Positions 24,569-32,645 are shown, counted from the stretch's first letter. The stretch is DNA of 63,694 nucleotides from Sphingomonas lacusdianchii (GCF_022664395.1 NZ_JAKRET010000017.1:1-63694), one strand, 5' to 3'. Notes: a model not told the origin generated them from the sequence alone. Made by a program: numbers and translations.

Positions 24569-26598
24569 GCCGCCTCTCCCGCGAACGGGCGAACGGTGAC
24601 GACGCGCATCATGCCTGCGGTCATGTGGTAGAGATTGTGACAGTGGAACGCCCAATCGCCGGGTGCATCGGCGGTCAGATCAAAGGTCATCTTGCCTCCA
24701 GGCGGCACGTTGACGGTGTGCTTGCGCGGCGCATGATTGCCGTGCCCCGTCACCAGCTCGAAGAAATGGCCGTGGAGATGGATGGGGTGCGGCATCATCG
24801 TATCGTTGACCAACGTCACCCGCGCCCGCTCGCCTTTGCGGAACGGGATGGGGTCGGCGGGATCGCTCAGCTTCTGCCCGTCGAAGCCCCACATGTAGCG
24901 CTCCATGTTACCGGTCAGATGGATCTCGAACTGACGCGACGGCGCGCGCACGTCGGGGTTGGGCGCGAGCGAAACGAGGTCGCGATAGGTGAGGACGCGG
25001 TGATCCAGGCCCCCCAGACCCTGGGGCGGTTCACCGCTACGGTCCTTCGGCATCGGGGAGATGGTCTGCACGCCCGGCCCCATCTTCACGCCCGGCGCAT
25101 TCTTCGGGTCGCGCATGTTCATGTTCATGCCGCCACCCGACCCGTGGTCCATCCCGGCCATGCCGCCAGCCTGGCCCGATCCGCCCGACATGGCACTATG
25201 GTCCATGCCGGCCATGCCAGCACCGCCCGCTGCCATTTGGCTATGGTCCATCCCGGGCATTACAGCGCCGCCCATCTGGCTGTGGTCCATGCCCGACATG
25301 CCGGACATGCCCGCCATCGCTGCGCCTGCCGCGACCGTCCCGTGATCGGTCGGCCCCTTCCAGCCCGTCAGCTTCCAAAGATTGCGCGAGGCGTTCTGCA
25401 TCAAGGTGGGGTCCGGCCCGCGCGTGGCGACCGGGCTCTCGTCCTTCATGCCGGACATGCCCTGCATCCCGCCCATGCTCCCCATGTCCATGCCCATATC
25501 GGTCATGGTCAGCAGCGTGCGCGGACGAAGCGGCGGGACCGGGGCGACCATCCCCTCACGCGGGGCGAGCGTCGCCCGGCCCATGCCGGAGCGATCGATA
25601 GCCTCGGAGACGAAGCTGTAGGCCCGGTCCTCGGGCGTCACGATCACGTCGAACGTCTCGGCAACGCCGATCTGGAACTCGTCGATCTTCACCGGACGGA
25701 CATTCTGCCCATCGGCCTGCACGACGGTCATCGGCAGGTCGGGGATGCGGACGTTGAAGTTGGTCTGCGCCGCGGCGTTGATGATCCGCAAGCGGACCCG
25801 CTCGCCCGGCTTGAACAGCCCCGTCCAGTTGTCATACGGCCCGTAGCCGTTGACCAGGAAGGTATAGGTCGAGCCGGTGACGTCGGCGATGTCGGCGGGG
25901 TCCATTCGCATCTTTCCCCACTCGATCCGGTCCTTGAGCGGCATTTCCCGACCCGCGAGCAAGCCCGCGAGGGTCGGCCGCTGATAGTTGAAATAGGCGC
26001 CGCCCATCTGCTTCAGCTTCCGGAAAATCTGCTCGCCGGTCATCTGGCTGTGGTCGGACAGCACGATCACATGCTCGCGGTCGAACGCGATCGGATCGGC
26101 ACCGGCCGGGTCGATCACGATCGGCCCGTAAAGTCCGCCCTGCTCCTGCTCGCCGGAATGGCTGTGATACCAGTAGGTGCCCGACTGGATGATCGGGAAC
26201 TCGTAGATGAAGGTCGAGCGCGCCTTGATGCCGGGGAAGCTGATGCCGGGCACGCCGTCCATCGCGAACGGCACGAGCAGCCCATGCCAGTGGATCGAAC
26301 TGTCCTCGTCGAGATTGTTGGTGACGGAGAGGCGGACCTTTTGCCCCTCCTTCAAGCGAATGAGAGGGGCCGGCACCGTGCCGTTGACGCCGATTGCGGG
26401 CGTCGACTTGCCGTCGACGGGAAGTCTGAAACTGTCGATCGTCAGCGCGATGTCAGTGCCCGAGACGGTCGGCAGCGGTTTGACGATCCCGCCCGAGACA
26501 GGCTGCGCCCACGCGGGCATATAGGCGGTCAGCGCCATGCCACCGCCAGCAAGGGCGGCGCCGCGAAGCATCTGGCGGCGATCGATAGTGCGGCTCAT
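24565..26598 (-). CDS. copA: Periplasmic multicopper oxidase CopA
   Basis: A 677-residue multicopper oxidase with a Tat signal (MSRTIDRRQMLRGAALAGGG). Copper motifs are complete: IHWHG and WYHSHSGEQ in domain 1, and HPIHLHGHF plus HCHNLYHMTAGMM in domain 3. Between domains 2 and 3 lies a Met-rich insert of about 110 residues with repeated MDHSQM and MSGM. It oxidises toxic Cu(I) in the periplasm. It heads the copA-copB-cytochrome-PepSY operon and is preceded by the shared ECF promoter motif. Confidence 0.93.
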   Translation of the reverse strand: MSRTIDRRQMLRGAALAGGGMALTAYMPAWAQPVSGGIVKPLPTVSGTDIALTIDSFRLPVDGKSTPAIGVNGTVPAPLIRLKEGQKVRLSVTNNLDEDSSIHWHGLLVPFAMDGVPGISFPGIKARSTFIYEFPIIQSGTYWYHSHSGEQEQGGLYGPIVIDPAGADPIAFDREHVIVLSDHSQMTGEQIFRKLKQMGGAYFNYQRPTLAGLLAGREMPLKDRIEWGKMRMDPADIADVTGSTYTFLVNGYGPYDNWTGLFKPGERVRLRIINAAAQTNFNVRIPDLPMTVVQADGQNVRPVKIDEFQIGVAETFDVIVTPEDRAYSFVSEAIDRSGMGRATLAPREGMVAPVPPLRPRTLLTMTDMGMDMGSMGGMQGMSGMKDESPVATRGPDPTLMQNASRNLWKLTGWKGPTDHGTVAAGAAMAGMSGMSGMDHSQMGGAVMPGMDHSQMAAGGAGMAGMDHSAMSGGSGQAGGMAGMDHGSGGGMNMNMRDPKNAPGVKMGPGVQTISPMPKDRSGEPPQGLGGLDHRVLTYRDLVSLAPNPDVRAPSRQFEIHLTGNMERYMWGFDGQKLSDPADPIPFRKGERARVTLVNDTMMPHPIHLHGHFFELVTGHGNHAPRKHTVNVPPGGKMTFDLTADAPGDWAFHCHNLYHMTAGMMRVVTVRPFAGEAA

Positions 26599-26640
26599 AC
26601 GGTCCTCAAGGCTCTCGAACGGGAGTGTCCCTCTAGCCTT

Positions 26641-26668
26641 GATACGCAGCTCAGGGCGCTATCCCTCA
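26641..26668 (-). promoter_or_regulatory. Copper-region ECF promoter, copA copy
   Basis: On the minus strand: TGAGGGAT, 13 bases, GCGTATC, ending 43 bases before the copA start. It overlaps the last codons of the upstream sigma gene, so copA can be transcribed separately from the sigma cassette. Confidence 0.72.
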
Positions 26669-27235
26669 GCGCCCGCCCAATCGCTCCAGCAACTTCGATC
26701 GCGCGCGATAGAGGCGGGTTTCTACCGCCTTTTCGCTGATCGACAACACTGCCGCGGTTTCAGCCTGGCTCAACCCCTCGATCGTGCGCAGCACCAAGGA
26801 TTCCTTCAATGCGGTCGGCAAGCCCGCAATGGCGCGCGTCACGCGGTCGAGTTCCTGTCGGTCGCCCGTCGCGTCGTCGATCGCCACCTGGTCGTCTGCA
26901 ATGGCTTCGGCTTCCGCGCCGATCGGTGCGGCGAACGCCAGAAAGCGCCGCACGGTGCGCTTGCGCCCCCAATCGCGGCACTTGTTGATCGCGATCGTCG
27001 ATAGCCACGCGCGCATCGATCGATCGCCGTCGTAGCGGGGCAGGGCCTGATGCGCCGCGACGAAGGTCTCCTGCAGAAGGTCCAGCGCCTCGTCGGCCTC
27101 GCCGACGCACGCGCGCACCATGCGGAAGATTGACTGCCGATGGCGGCGCATGATCTCGGCGAAGGCGGCTTCGCGCCCGGCGATGCTGAGGGTCGCCAGC
27201 TCGCCGTCCGTAAGCGTGGTCCAGTCGAGGCTCAC
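26666..27235 (-). CDS. ECF sigma factor, CnrH-like, of the copper region
   Basis: A 189-residue ECF sigma factor. Region 2 shows FAEIMRRHRQSIFRMVRACV, ALDLLQETFVAAHQAL and RAWLSTIAINKCRDWGR; region 4 shows LPTALKESLVLRTIEGLS and ISEKAVETRLYRARSKL. It is third in a Y-X-H order with an anti-sigma and a metal-sensor gene, as in the cnrYXH cassette of Cupriavidus. The six AGGGAT-N13-GCGTA sites around it are its most likely targets. The real signal is probably copper rather than cobalt or nickel, judged from neighbours. Confidence 0.88.
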   Translation of the reverse strand: MSLDWTTLTDGELATLSIAGREAAFAEIMRRHRQSIFRMVRACVGEADEALDLLQETFVAAHQALPRYDGDRSMRAWLSTIAINKCRDWGRKRTVRRFLAFAAPIGAEAEAIADDQVAIDDATGDRQELDRVTRAIAGLPTALKESLVLRTIEGLSQAETAAVLSISEKAVETRLYRARSKLLERLGGR

Positions 27236-27245
27236 GCGCCGAACC

Positions 27246-27686
27246 TCAACGTGCGTCGTCGGTGAGCGCCTTCACCACGGCCTGATCGAACTGGCCGGTC
27301 TGATTGGGCCGCAAGAGCTGGCGCATGGCGAAGATGTGCGCCAGCGTCGCTTTCTGGAGCTCGCCCATGACGGCGTGGCTCTGGTCGACCGCTGCGGCGA
27401 CGCGCGGCCCGTTGCCATGCTCGGCCTCGATCGCTTCAGCGAGCCGGGCATTGTTCGCCCGCAATTCCAGCTCGAATGCGCGCCGCTGCACGGCGAAACG
27501 CTGCTCCAGCACTTCAAGTCGCGCTTCCTGGTTGGCGTCCAGCGCCAGCTTATGATGCAGCACGTCGTGCAGCTCCGAGCCGGGCTGGGCACGTGGCGGA
27601 AGTAGCGCCCGCCCCACGAACACACCGATGATCGCGGCGATGAAGCACGCGACAATGCCAAGCAGAAGGCGGATGCGGCCGCTCAT
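27246..27686 (-). CDS. CnrX-like periplasmic metal sensor
   Basis: A 146-residue membrane-anchored periplasmic protein of the heavy-metal-resistance (CnrX/Spy) type. One N-terminal helix (LLLGIVACFIAAIIGVFVG) precedes a helical hairpin domain. His40-x3-His44 and His117-x3-Met121 reproduce the spacing and nearly the numbering of the CnrX metal site (H42, H46, H119, M123). It should sense periplasmic metal and control the anti-sigma protein. It overlaps the anti-sigma gene by four bases. Confidence 0.85.
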   Translation of the reverse strand: MSGRIRLLLGIVACFIAAIIGVFVGRALLPPRAQPGSELHDVLHHKLALDANQEARLEVLEQRFAVQRRAFELELRANNARLAEAIEAEHGNGPRVAAAVDQSHAVMGELQKATLAHIFAMRQLLRPNQTGQFDQAVVKALTDDAR

Positions 27687-27961
27687 TGCACGCCGACGAG
27701 CAGCGTGGAGGGCGCGAGCGGCGACACCGGCCCCAAGGGCGATAGCGAAGCCGCGCTGGCTTCCTTCGCGGGCACACCGGCACCGAAGATGCCCATGACG
27801 AGCGCCGCAGCGATCGTCATTGCCCCAACGCCTAAGCCGGCGCGCGCCGCTGGACGTGCGGCGACCCGCGCCAGCACGCGATCTTCCATGCCATCAAGGC
27901 TCGCGGGCACGGGTGCTTGCGCCAGCCTCATCAATACTGCGTCGAGGTCCATGTCGTTCAC
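27683..27961 (-). CDS. CnrY-like short membrane anti-sigma factor
   Basis: A 92-residue protein with an acidic N-terminal segment (MNDMDLDAVLMRLAQAPVPASLDGMEDRVLA, in pieces) that can bind a sigma factor. One membrane helix (GAMTIAAALVMGIFGAGV) and a short periplasmic tail follow. Size and topology match CnrY. It is the first gene of the cassette, 20 bases after a copy of the shared promoter motif, so the cassette appears autoregulated. Confidence 0.82.
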   Translation of the reverse strand: MNDMDLDAVLMRLAQAPVPASLDGMEDRVLARVAARPAARAGLGVGAMTIAAALVMGIFGAGVPAKEASAASLSPLGPVSPLAPSTLLVGVQ

Positions 27962-27980
27962 TCCACCCCTCTAGCATGGA

Positions 27981-28007
27981 TTACGCAAGCGACGCGCCCA
28001 TCCCTCA
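27981..28007 (-). promoter_or_regulatory. Copper-region ECF promoter, sigma-cassette copy
   Basis: On the minus strand: TGAGGGAT, 13 bases, GCGTAA. It stands back to back with the copC copy; the two AGGG boxes are about 10 bases apart on opposite strands. The start codon of the anti-sigma gene is 20 bases downstream. Confidence 0.72.
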
Positions 28008-28017
28008 AATCCATCCG

Positions 28018-28044
28018 TGAGGGGTGGTCGATCGGGGCGCGTAA
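28018..28044 (+). promoter_or_regulatory. Copper-region ECF promoter, copC copy
   Basis: TGAGGGGT, 13 bases, GCGTAA on the plus strand, 36 bases before the copC ATG. It is the only plus-strand member found. Confidence 0.7.
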
Positions 28045-28079
28045 TGAAGGACAGGAACCCTCCTGTCGAAAGGCCCCCT

Positions 28080-28448
28080 ATGCGCCGCCTATCCGTTCTG
28101 ACTGCTGCTGCCGCTCTCGTCATGTTCGCCGGAACGGCGAACGCCCATCCTAAGCTGGTGTCGGCATCGCCGGCCGCCAATGCGACGGTCGCGAAGCCCG
28201 CTCGTATCGAACTTCATTTCAGCGAGAAGCTGATGCCAGCCTTCTCCAAGGCCGATCTCACGATGGCAGCGATGCCCGGCATGGCAGCCATGAAGATGGC
28301 CAGCGCCTCCGCGCTCTCGTCCGATGGCCGGACCCTCGTCATCACCCCGAAATCGCCGCTCCCATCGGGTCGGTATAGCGTCGCGTGGAATGTCGTCTCG
28401 ACCGACACCCACAAGGTCGCAGGAACCTACGTCTTCGCGGTGAAGTGA
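28080..28448 (+). CDS. copC: Periplasmic copper-binding protein CopC
   Basis: A 122-residue protein with a signal peptide cut before His (ANA-HPKLVSASP), leaving the N-terminal His that binds Cu(II) in CopC. The domain has LHFSEKLMPAFS, a Met-rich loop MAAMPGMAAMKMAS for Cu(I), and DTHKVAGTYVF at the end. It passes copper to the CopD membrane protein encoded four bases downstream. ATG 28080 matches the family length; the longer open frame is not conserved. Confidence 0.92.
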   Translation: MRRLSVLTAAAALVMFAGTANAHPKLVSASPAANATVAKPARIELHFSEKLMPAFSKADLTMAAMPGMAAMKMASASALSSDGRTLVITPKSPLPSGRYSVAWNVVSTDTHKVAGTYVFAVK

Positions 28449-28452
28449 GGCG

Positions 28453-29379
28453 ATGGGGGACTGGTCGCTTATCGGCGTCCGCTTCGCGCTCTACGTGACG
28501 CTGGCTGCGCTGTTCGGCCTTGCCGCATTCAGCCTTTATGGGCTGCGGGCGCGCGAGCGCGGCGACGCGCTCGCGCTGCGTCCCTGGTTCATCGCCAGCG
28601 CTGGCCTGAGCCTGTTGTTTTCAGGCGCCTGGGTCGTGCTGATGGCCTCCTCAATGGCCGGAACGCCGGCCTGGCCGATCGACCGTGAAGCAGTCGGCGC
28701 GCTGCTCACCGGCTCTGCGATCGGAGCAGCATGGAAGCTGCGCATGGTCATGGTGGCCCTCGCGGCGCTGGCAGCGCTGGTCGCGGGCGGGCGCGGCATC
28801 TGGCTGAGCATCGTCGCGCTCTGCTCGGCCGTGGCACTCGCAACGCTGGCGTGGACCGGACACGGCGCGATGGACGAAGCCGTGATGGGCTGGGTCCACC
28901 TCATCGTCGACATTCTCCATCTGATCGCCTCGGGCGCTTGGGTTGGCGCACTACTGGGGCTGCTCCTGCTCGTCTCCCGACCCGCGGCGCGCGTAGACGC
29001 GGCGCATCTGGGGCTGACGCACCGCGCGCTGCACGGGTTCGGCGCGATCGGGACGGTTGTGGTCGGCACGATCCTCGTCACCGGCCTGGTCAACGGCTGG
29101 ATGCTGGTCGGGATCGGCAACCTCGCCACGCTTCCTGCGACGCTCTATGGTCAGCTCCTGATCGCAAAGCTGGCGCTGTTCGTCGCCATGCTAGGGCTCG
29201 CCTCGCTCAACCGCTTCCGGCTCACGCCGGCATTCGAGCGGTCGATCGCAGCGGACGATCACAAGGGCGCCCTCGGCGCGCTGCGGACAAGTCTGGCGAT
29301 CGAAACCGCCTGTGTCATCGCGGTTCTCGGGCTGATCGCCTGGCTCGGGACGCTCGCGCCGCCTGCATCGGCGATGTGA
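28453..29379 (+). CDS. copD: Copper-resistance membrane protein CopD
   Basis: A 308-residue inner-membrane protein with about eight helices. It has the CopD core, including MGWVHLIVDILHLIASGAWVGALLGL and RALHGFGAIGTVVVGTILVTGLVNGW. CopD works with CopC in moving copper across the inner membrane. The spacing of four bases to copC shows a single operon under the plus-strand ECF promoter. Confidence 0.9.
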   Translation: MGDWSLIGVRFALYVTLAALFGLAAFSLYGLRARERGDALALRPWFIASAGLSLLFSGAWVVLMASSMAGTPAWPIDREAVGALLTGSAIGAAWKLRMVMVALAALAALVAGGRGIWLSIVALCSAVALATLAWTGHGAMDEAVMGWVHLIVDILHLIASGAWVGALLGLLLLVSRPAARVDAAHLGLTHRALHGFGAIGTVVVGTILVTGLVNGWMLVGIGNLATLPATLYGQLLIAKLALFVAMLGLASLNRFRLTPAFERSIAADDHKGALGALRTSLAIETACVIAVLGLIAWLGTLAPPASAM

Positions 29380-29384
29380 TGCGC

Positions 29385-29412
29385 GGCCGGGGAGCCCTCG
29401 CGGTCCCCGGCC
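29385..29412 (+). terminator. GC-rich hairpin after copD
   Basis: GGCCGGGGA (29385-29393) pairs with TCCCCGGCC (29404-29412) just after the copD stop. No T run follows, so termination would be partial. It separates copCD from the fliQ-like gene. Confidence 0.45.
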
Positions 29413-29431
29413 GTTCACGGGGCCGCGCCTG

Positions 29432-29701
29432 ATGGATCAGTCGATCCTGCTCGACGAGACGGGGAGGATGCTGGCCGTGGCCGGCCTGATCTGCGTGGTG
29501 CTGCTCGTGCCGATGATGATCGTCGGGCTGATAATCAGCATCTTCCAGGCGGCGACGTCGATTAGCGAACAGACGCTGAGCTTCGTGCCTAAGCTGATCG
29601 CGCTAGGCGTATGTTTGGTGATTTTCGGGAGCGCAGCGACCGAGCTCCTGACCAAGTTCACGGCCGAGCTGTTCGCTGTGATCGCGAGCATGGGCCGTTG
29701 A
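29432..29701 (+). CDS. Orphan FliQ-family export membrane protein
   Basis: An 89-residue protein with two long helices and the FliQ/SctS family core: VPMMIVGLIISIFQAATSIS, then EQTLSFVPKLIALGV. FliQ is part of the flagellar or type III export gate, yet no other flagellar or secretion gene is in the window. Length is full for the family. No strong ribosome site precedes the ATG. It may be a passenger picked up by chance, or a small membrane protein reused in the copper operon. Confidence 0.82.
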   Translation: MDQSILLDETGRMLAVAGLICVVLLVPMMIVGLIISIFQAATSISEQTLSFVPKLIALGVCLVIFGSAATELLTKFTAELFAVIASMGR

Positions 29702-29746
29702 TATGCAGATAGCTGCGCGGGCGGGCGACCGCCCGCGCAAGCCCCG

Positions 29747-30079
29747 CTATGCCGCCATCCGATCGCAGGAATCGGCGCACTTCCGGCACGCTGCCACGCA
29801 ATCCTCCATGCCGCCCAGGGCCTCGCAGCTCGCTGCGCAAGCCCGGCAGATCTCGGCACACTCGCGGCAGATATGCTGATGGTGGGCGGACTTGCGCGCC
29901 ATGAAGTCGATCGCAACCGCGCAAATTTGCGCGCAGTCGGCCATGATCTTCATATGCTCGGGCGCGGCGTGCTGGCCGCCCATTTCGAGGCAATGGTTCA
30001 TCGCCATGTGAAGACAGGTCACATGGCATTCGTGGCAGGCGTCCATGCACGCCTTCATGCCGGGGTCGATCTGGTGCAT
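29747..30079 (-). CDS. Cys-rich four-helix copper-storage protein (Csp-like)
   Basis: A 110-residue protein with about fifteen Cys, mostly as CxxC or CxxxC along helices (ACMDACHECHVTC, ICRECAEICRACAASC, CVAACRKCADSC). This is the pattern of Csp copper-storage proteins, whose four-helix bundle holds many Cu(I) ions in its core. There is no signal peptide, so it would be cytosolic. ATG 30079 gives MHQIDPGMKACMD. It lies behind its own copy of the ECF promoter motif. Confidence 0.88.
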   Translation of the reverse strand: MHQIDPGMKACMDACHECHVTCLHMAMNHCLEMGGQHAAPEHMKIMADCAQICAVAIDFMARKSAHHQHICRECAEICRACAASCEALGGMEDCVAACRKCADSCDRMAA

Positions 30080-30114
30080 CGCATTATCTCCGTATGAGCC
30101 CCCGCCTATTCCTA

Positions 30115-30142
30115 GATACGCGCGCCGCGCGATCACCCCTTG
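30115..30142 (-). promoter_or_regulatory. Copper-region ECF promoter, copper-storage copy
   Basis: On the minus strand: CAAGGGGT, 13 bases, GCGTATC, 36 bases before the Csp-like start. Confidence 0.68.
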
Positions 30143-30168
30143 CCGCGATCTCCGTCGTTCGCGGCAAG

Positions 30169-31053
30169 TTACATGGCCCACCGACCGAACAGCGTCGCAA
30201 CGATGATGCCCGCGCCAAGCATGATGAGCGTCAACACTGTCATCGCGGCGATCTGAGGTCCGGTCACGCGCGCGCCGGCCGCCATGCCGCTCATCCCTGC
30301 CATTGCGTCGTGTCCCATGTCCGGCATCGGCGTGGCCGATTGCCGGTCCGCGCCGACTTCGTGTCCGCCATGCCCCAGCGCGCGCACCGTGCCCATGCCG
30401 TGCTTCAAGCGCACGCCAACCAGCCAAAGGTTGATCGGATAGGCGACTGCGAACCCGACGAGTGTCGCCAGCGACATGACGCCCCAAAAGCGGAGCGAGC
30501 TGGCGTGCATCGCGGCCATGTCGCGGCTCATCAACACCACCATCGTCGGGATCATGCCGGCCATGACGGCATTCATCGACAGCCATTCGGGGATGAACGA
30601 CATGCGAAGCGCGCCCCAATAGGAACCGCCCGCCATGTCGCGCATGAAAAGCGCCTGGAAAATCAGCAGTCCGAACGCGAAGCCGAACACATATTCCGCG
30701 ATCACGTCCTGCCACATCGGCAGGCCGAGCGCCGTGGTGATCGCGGCTGCGGCGATGACGCCGGTTGCATCGCCCGCCATGCAATGGATGGCCGAGCCGA
30801 ACGCCTGCTTCCAGAGCGGTCGAACGAAATCCTCGTGCCGCTCGTTCGCCGGCTCCTGGCAGGACAGGACATAGGCCGCGGCCATGATCGGGCCACCATA
30901 GAGCGTGACCAACAGCCACCCCCATTTCATCACGCGCAGCTCGGGGTTGCGGGTGAAGGCATCCCACGCGACGTAAGCGACCGAAAGGGCGGTCAGCACG
31001 AACCACCCGATCAGCACGGCGTCGAGCCAGGGGGCCGGGGATGGCATCGTCAC
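30169..31053 (-). CDS. DUF4396 multi-pass membrane protein
   Basis: A 294-residue membrane protein with about seven helices. It matches DUF4396: SIHCMAGDATGVIAAAAI, EYVFGFAFGLLIFQALFMRDM and a loop with SMNAVMAGMIPTMVVLM. A Met/His-rich loop (MPDMGHDAMAGMSGM) precedes the last helix and could bind copper. Family function is unknown. Its own ECF promoter copy at 31079 ties it to the copper regulon. Confidence 0.82.
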   Translation of the reverse strand: MTMPSPAPWLDAVLIGWFVLTALSVAYVAWDAFTRNPELRVMKWGWLLVTLYGGPIMAAAYVLSCQEPANERHEDFVRPLWKQAFGSAIHCMAGDATGVIAAAAITTALGLPMWQDVIAEYVFGFAFGLLIFQALFMRDMAGGSYWGALRMSFIPEWLSMNAVMAGMIPTMVVLMSRDMAAMHASSLRFWGVMSLATLVGFAVAYPINLWLVGVRLKHGMGTVRALGHGGHEVGADRQSATPMPDMGHDAMAGMSGMAAGARVTGPQIAAMTVLTLIMLGAGIIVATLFGRWAM

Positions 31054-31078
31054 GGCAGCACTCCTCTACATGCTAGAG

Positions 31079-31106
31079 GATACGCGGCTCTCCGGATCAT
31101 CCCTTG
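31079..31106 (-). promoter_or_regulatory. Copper-region ECF promoter, DUF4396 copy
   Basis: On the minus strand: CAAGGGAT, 13 bases, GCGTATCC, 25 bases before the DUF4396 start. It is the rightmost of the six copies. Confidence 0.7.
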
Positions 31107-31117
31107 CGCGGAGCGGG

Positions 31118-32431
31118 CTAGGCGAGCTTGCTGGAAACGGCCTTGATCGCTTTCAGTCCCGATCCGAACCGCGCGATGGCCTCCCGGTTCTTCTCCAGCT
31201 CGCCATAGGGCAGGTAGGATATGTCGAGGTCGGCTACGCGGCTGAACGCGGGCCGCTGCAACTGCGCGCGAACGTCCGTCTCGCGCGCGTCGGGCGCGAC
31301 AAGGAACAGCCCCGCGGTCGCGTGAAGGTCGCCACCGCTCAAGGCCAGGTCGAGCATCCTGACGATGCCCGAATAGATCGAGGTCGAATGCTCCACCTCG
31401 AACGCCGCGGCGACATGATCGCCGGCCTTCTCAAGCCACAGCACGTCGATCAGCCGGATCGAGTCAGCGCCCTTCGACGTCGCGATCGTGTCGGGCAGGC
31501 GCTCAAGGCATCCTGCGCCCAAGGGTGATCCGTCGAAGGCGCGGCTGCGGTCGTTCGCGGCGATCCATACGTCATAGCCGAGCGCCAACCCTAGATCGCG
31601 AAGCCATGCCTGGATTTCGGTATGGGTGCGCTCGTTCTCGCCCTCGCGCTGAGCGGCCTTGCTGAGCGTGCGCGCTTCCTCGCGCGCCGCCTCAAGCCGC
31701 TGCCCCCAGCTCGCCAGCGTCGCGCCGCTCACGTCGAGGGGCGGAGCCGGATAGCGATCGGAGCCGATGTCGAACAACAGACCGCCGATCGCGCCTAAAT
31801 CATTCGATAGCAGCTCGCGGAAGCGGTCGTTGAGATCGAGGATGCCGGTCCGCATCGCCAGAAAATGCTCCCAGCTCCCGAGCTTCACATTCGCCCCCGT
31901 CAGCGCGTTGTAGCCCTTAACGATTGCGGTGTTGAAGGGCGGCACCAGCGTCGGGTGAAGGAAGTAGAGGAGGTTGGCGACCGCCGGACCCAGCCCCTTG
32001 ATCTTCAAACGGTCGATCGCGTGGATATGGCTGATGATCTCCTCGGCCGTGTCGCAACAGGAACAGGCGTCGAGCAAGCGGCCGAACGCGCGCTGATTGT
32101 CGGGGCTCTCGTAAATGTCGGGGATGCGGAGCTTCGGCTTCCAGAGGAACGCATGGTCCGCGCCCTTGAAGATTTGCCGCTGCTCGGCGACGGAATGGAC
32201 GACGGTTTCGAGCGACGATCCGCGGTAGGCGACGCCGAACGTGCCGCGCTCGATCTCGCCGACAACCTGGGTGATGCCGCGCCGGATTGATCGGAAGTTC
32301 TTCAACCGCTCGTCCCAAAGAAACCAGCTCCGATAGGTCGCGCCCTGATCGTCACGCCAGCGGGCAATTAAGCGGCGCACCAGGCCGTCATGGTCGGTGC
32401 CAGTAGAAAGACTGTCGATCTGCGCTGCCAT
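31118..32431 (-). CDS. Putative restriction-type nuclease (PD-(D/E)XK-like)
   Basis: A 437-residue cytoplasmic protein. The middle has a helix-hairpin-helix-like stretch (IKGLGPAVANLLYFLHP). The C-terminal third has RLIDVLWLE followed by AAFEVEHSTSIYSGIVRML, which resembles the D...ExE core of PD-(D/E)XK restriction nucleases. No methyltransferase is near. The start at 32431 (MAAQIDSLS) is more credible than the upstream open frame, which is Arg-rich and unlike protein. No known metal role; it may be a defence or DNA-repair gene carried along. Confidence 0.6.
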   Translation of the reverse strand: MAAQIDSLSTGTDHDGLVRRLIARWRDDQGATYRSWFLWDERLKNFRSIRRGITQVVGEIERGTFGVAYRGSSLETVVHSVAEQRQIFKGADHAFLWKPKLRIPDIYESPDNQRAFGRLLDACSCCDTAEEIISHIHAIDRLKIKGLGPAVANLLYFLHPTLVPPFNTAIVKGYNALTGANVKLGSWEHFLAMRTGILDLNDRFRELLSNDLGAIGGLLFDIGSDRYPAPPLDVSGATLASWGQRLEAAREEARTLSKAAQREGENERTHTEIQAWLRDLGLALGYDVWIAANDRSRAFDGSPLGAGCLERLPDTIATSKGADSIRLIDVLWLEKAGDHVAAAFEVEHSTSIYSGIVRMLDLALSGGDLHATAGLFLVAPDARETDVRAQLQRPAFSRVADLDISYLPYGELEKNREAIARFGSGLKAIKAVSSKLA

Positions 32432-32590
32432 ATGTCCCCGATTGCCCCCGGCCCGCGTTTGGCGAGCTAGTAATAGACCTAAGCTGCGGCCCTTATGGCG
32501 TCGAGGGTGTAGAGCTGGCCCCCGCAATATGAGGGCAACGCCGCTCCCGCGCGTAGATTCAACATACACGCCAGCGGTGCCGACAGGGCC

Positions 32591-32621
32591 TTGACCCTAA
32601 CACGGTGTCATACCCTACATG
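32591..32621 (+). promoter_or_regulatory. CueR-type promoter of the copper ATPase
   Basis: TTGACC (32591-32596), 19 bases, TACATG (32616-32621). The spacer contains the dyad ACAC-G-GTGT. The 19-base spacer is characteristic of MerR-family activation. The CueR gene lies at the end of the same operon. Confidence 0.65.
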
Positions 32622-32645
32622 CTCTCGGGTCGAAGGAGTCTTGCC

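Noticed and set aside
23900..25500. Many near-repeats of short Met/His units, suggestive of a repeat array
   Set aside because: They are in-frame codons for MDHS/MPGM and MSGM segments of CopB and CopA, not a CRISPR or DNA repeat array.
24472..26739. A 755-codon open frame on the plus strand opposite copA/copB
   Set aside because: It is the antisense of the multicopper oxidase. Its composition (His, Arg, Gly) reflects GC-rich reverse reading, and no family features are seen.
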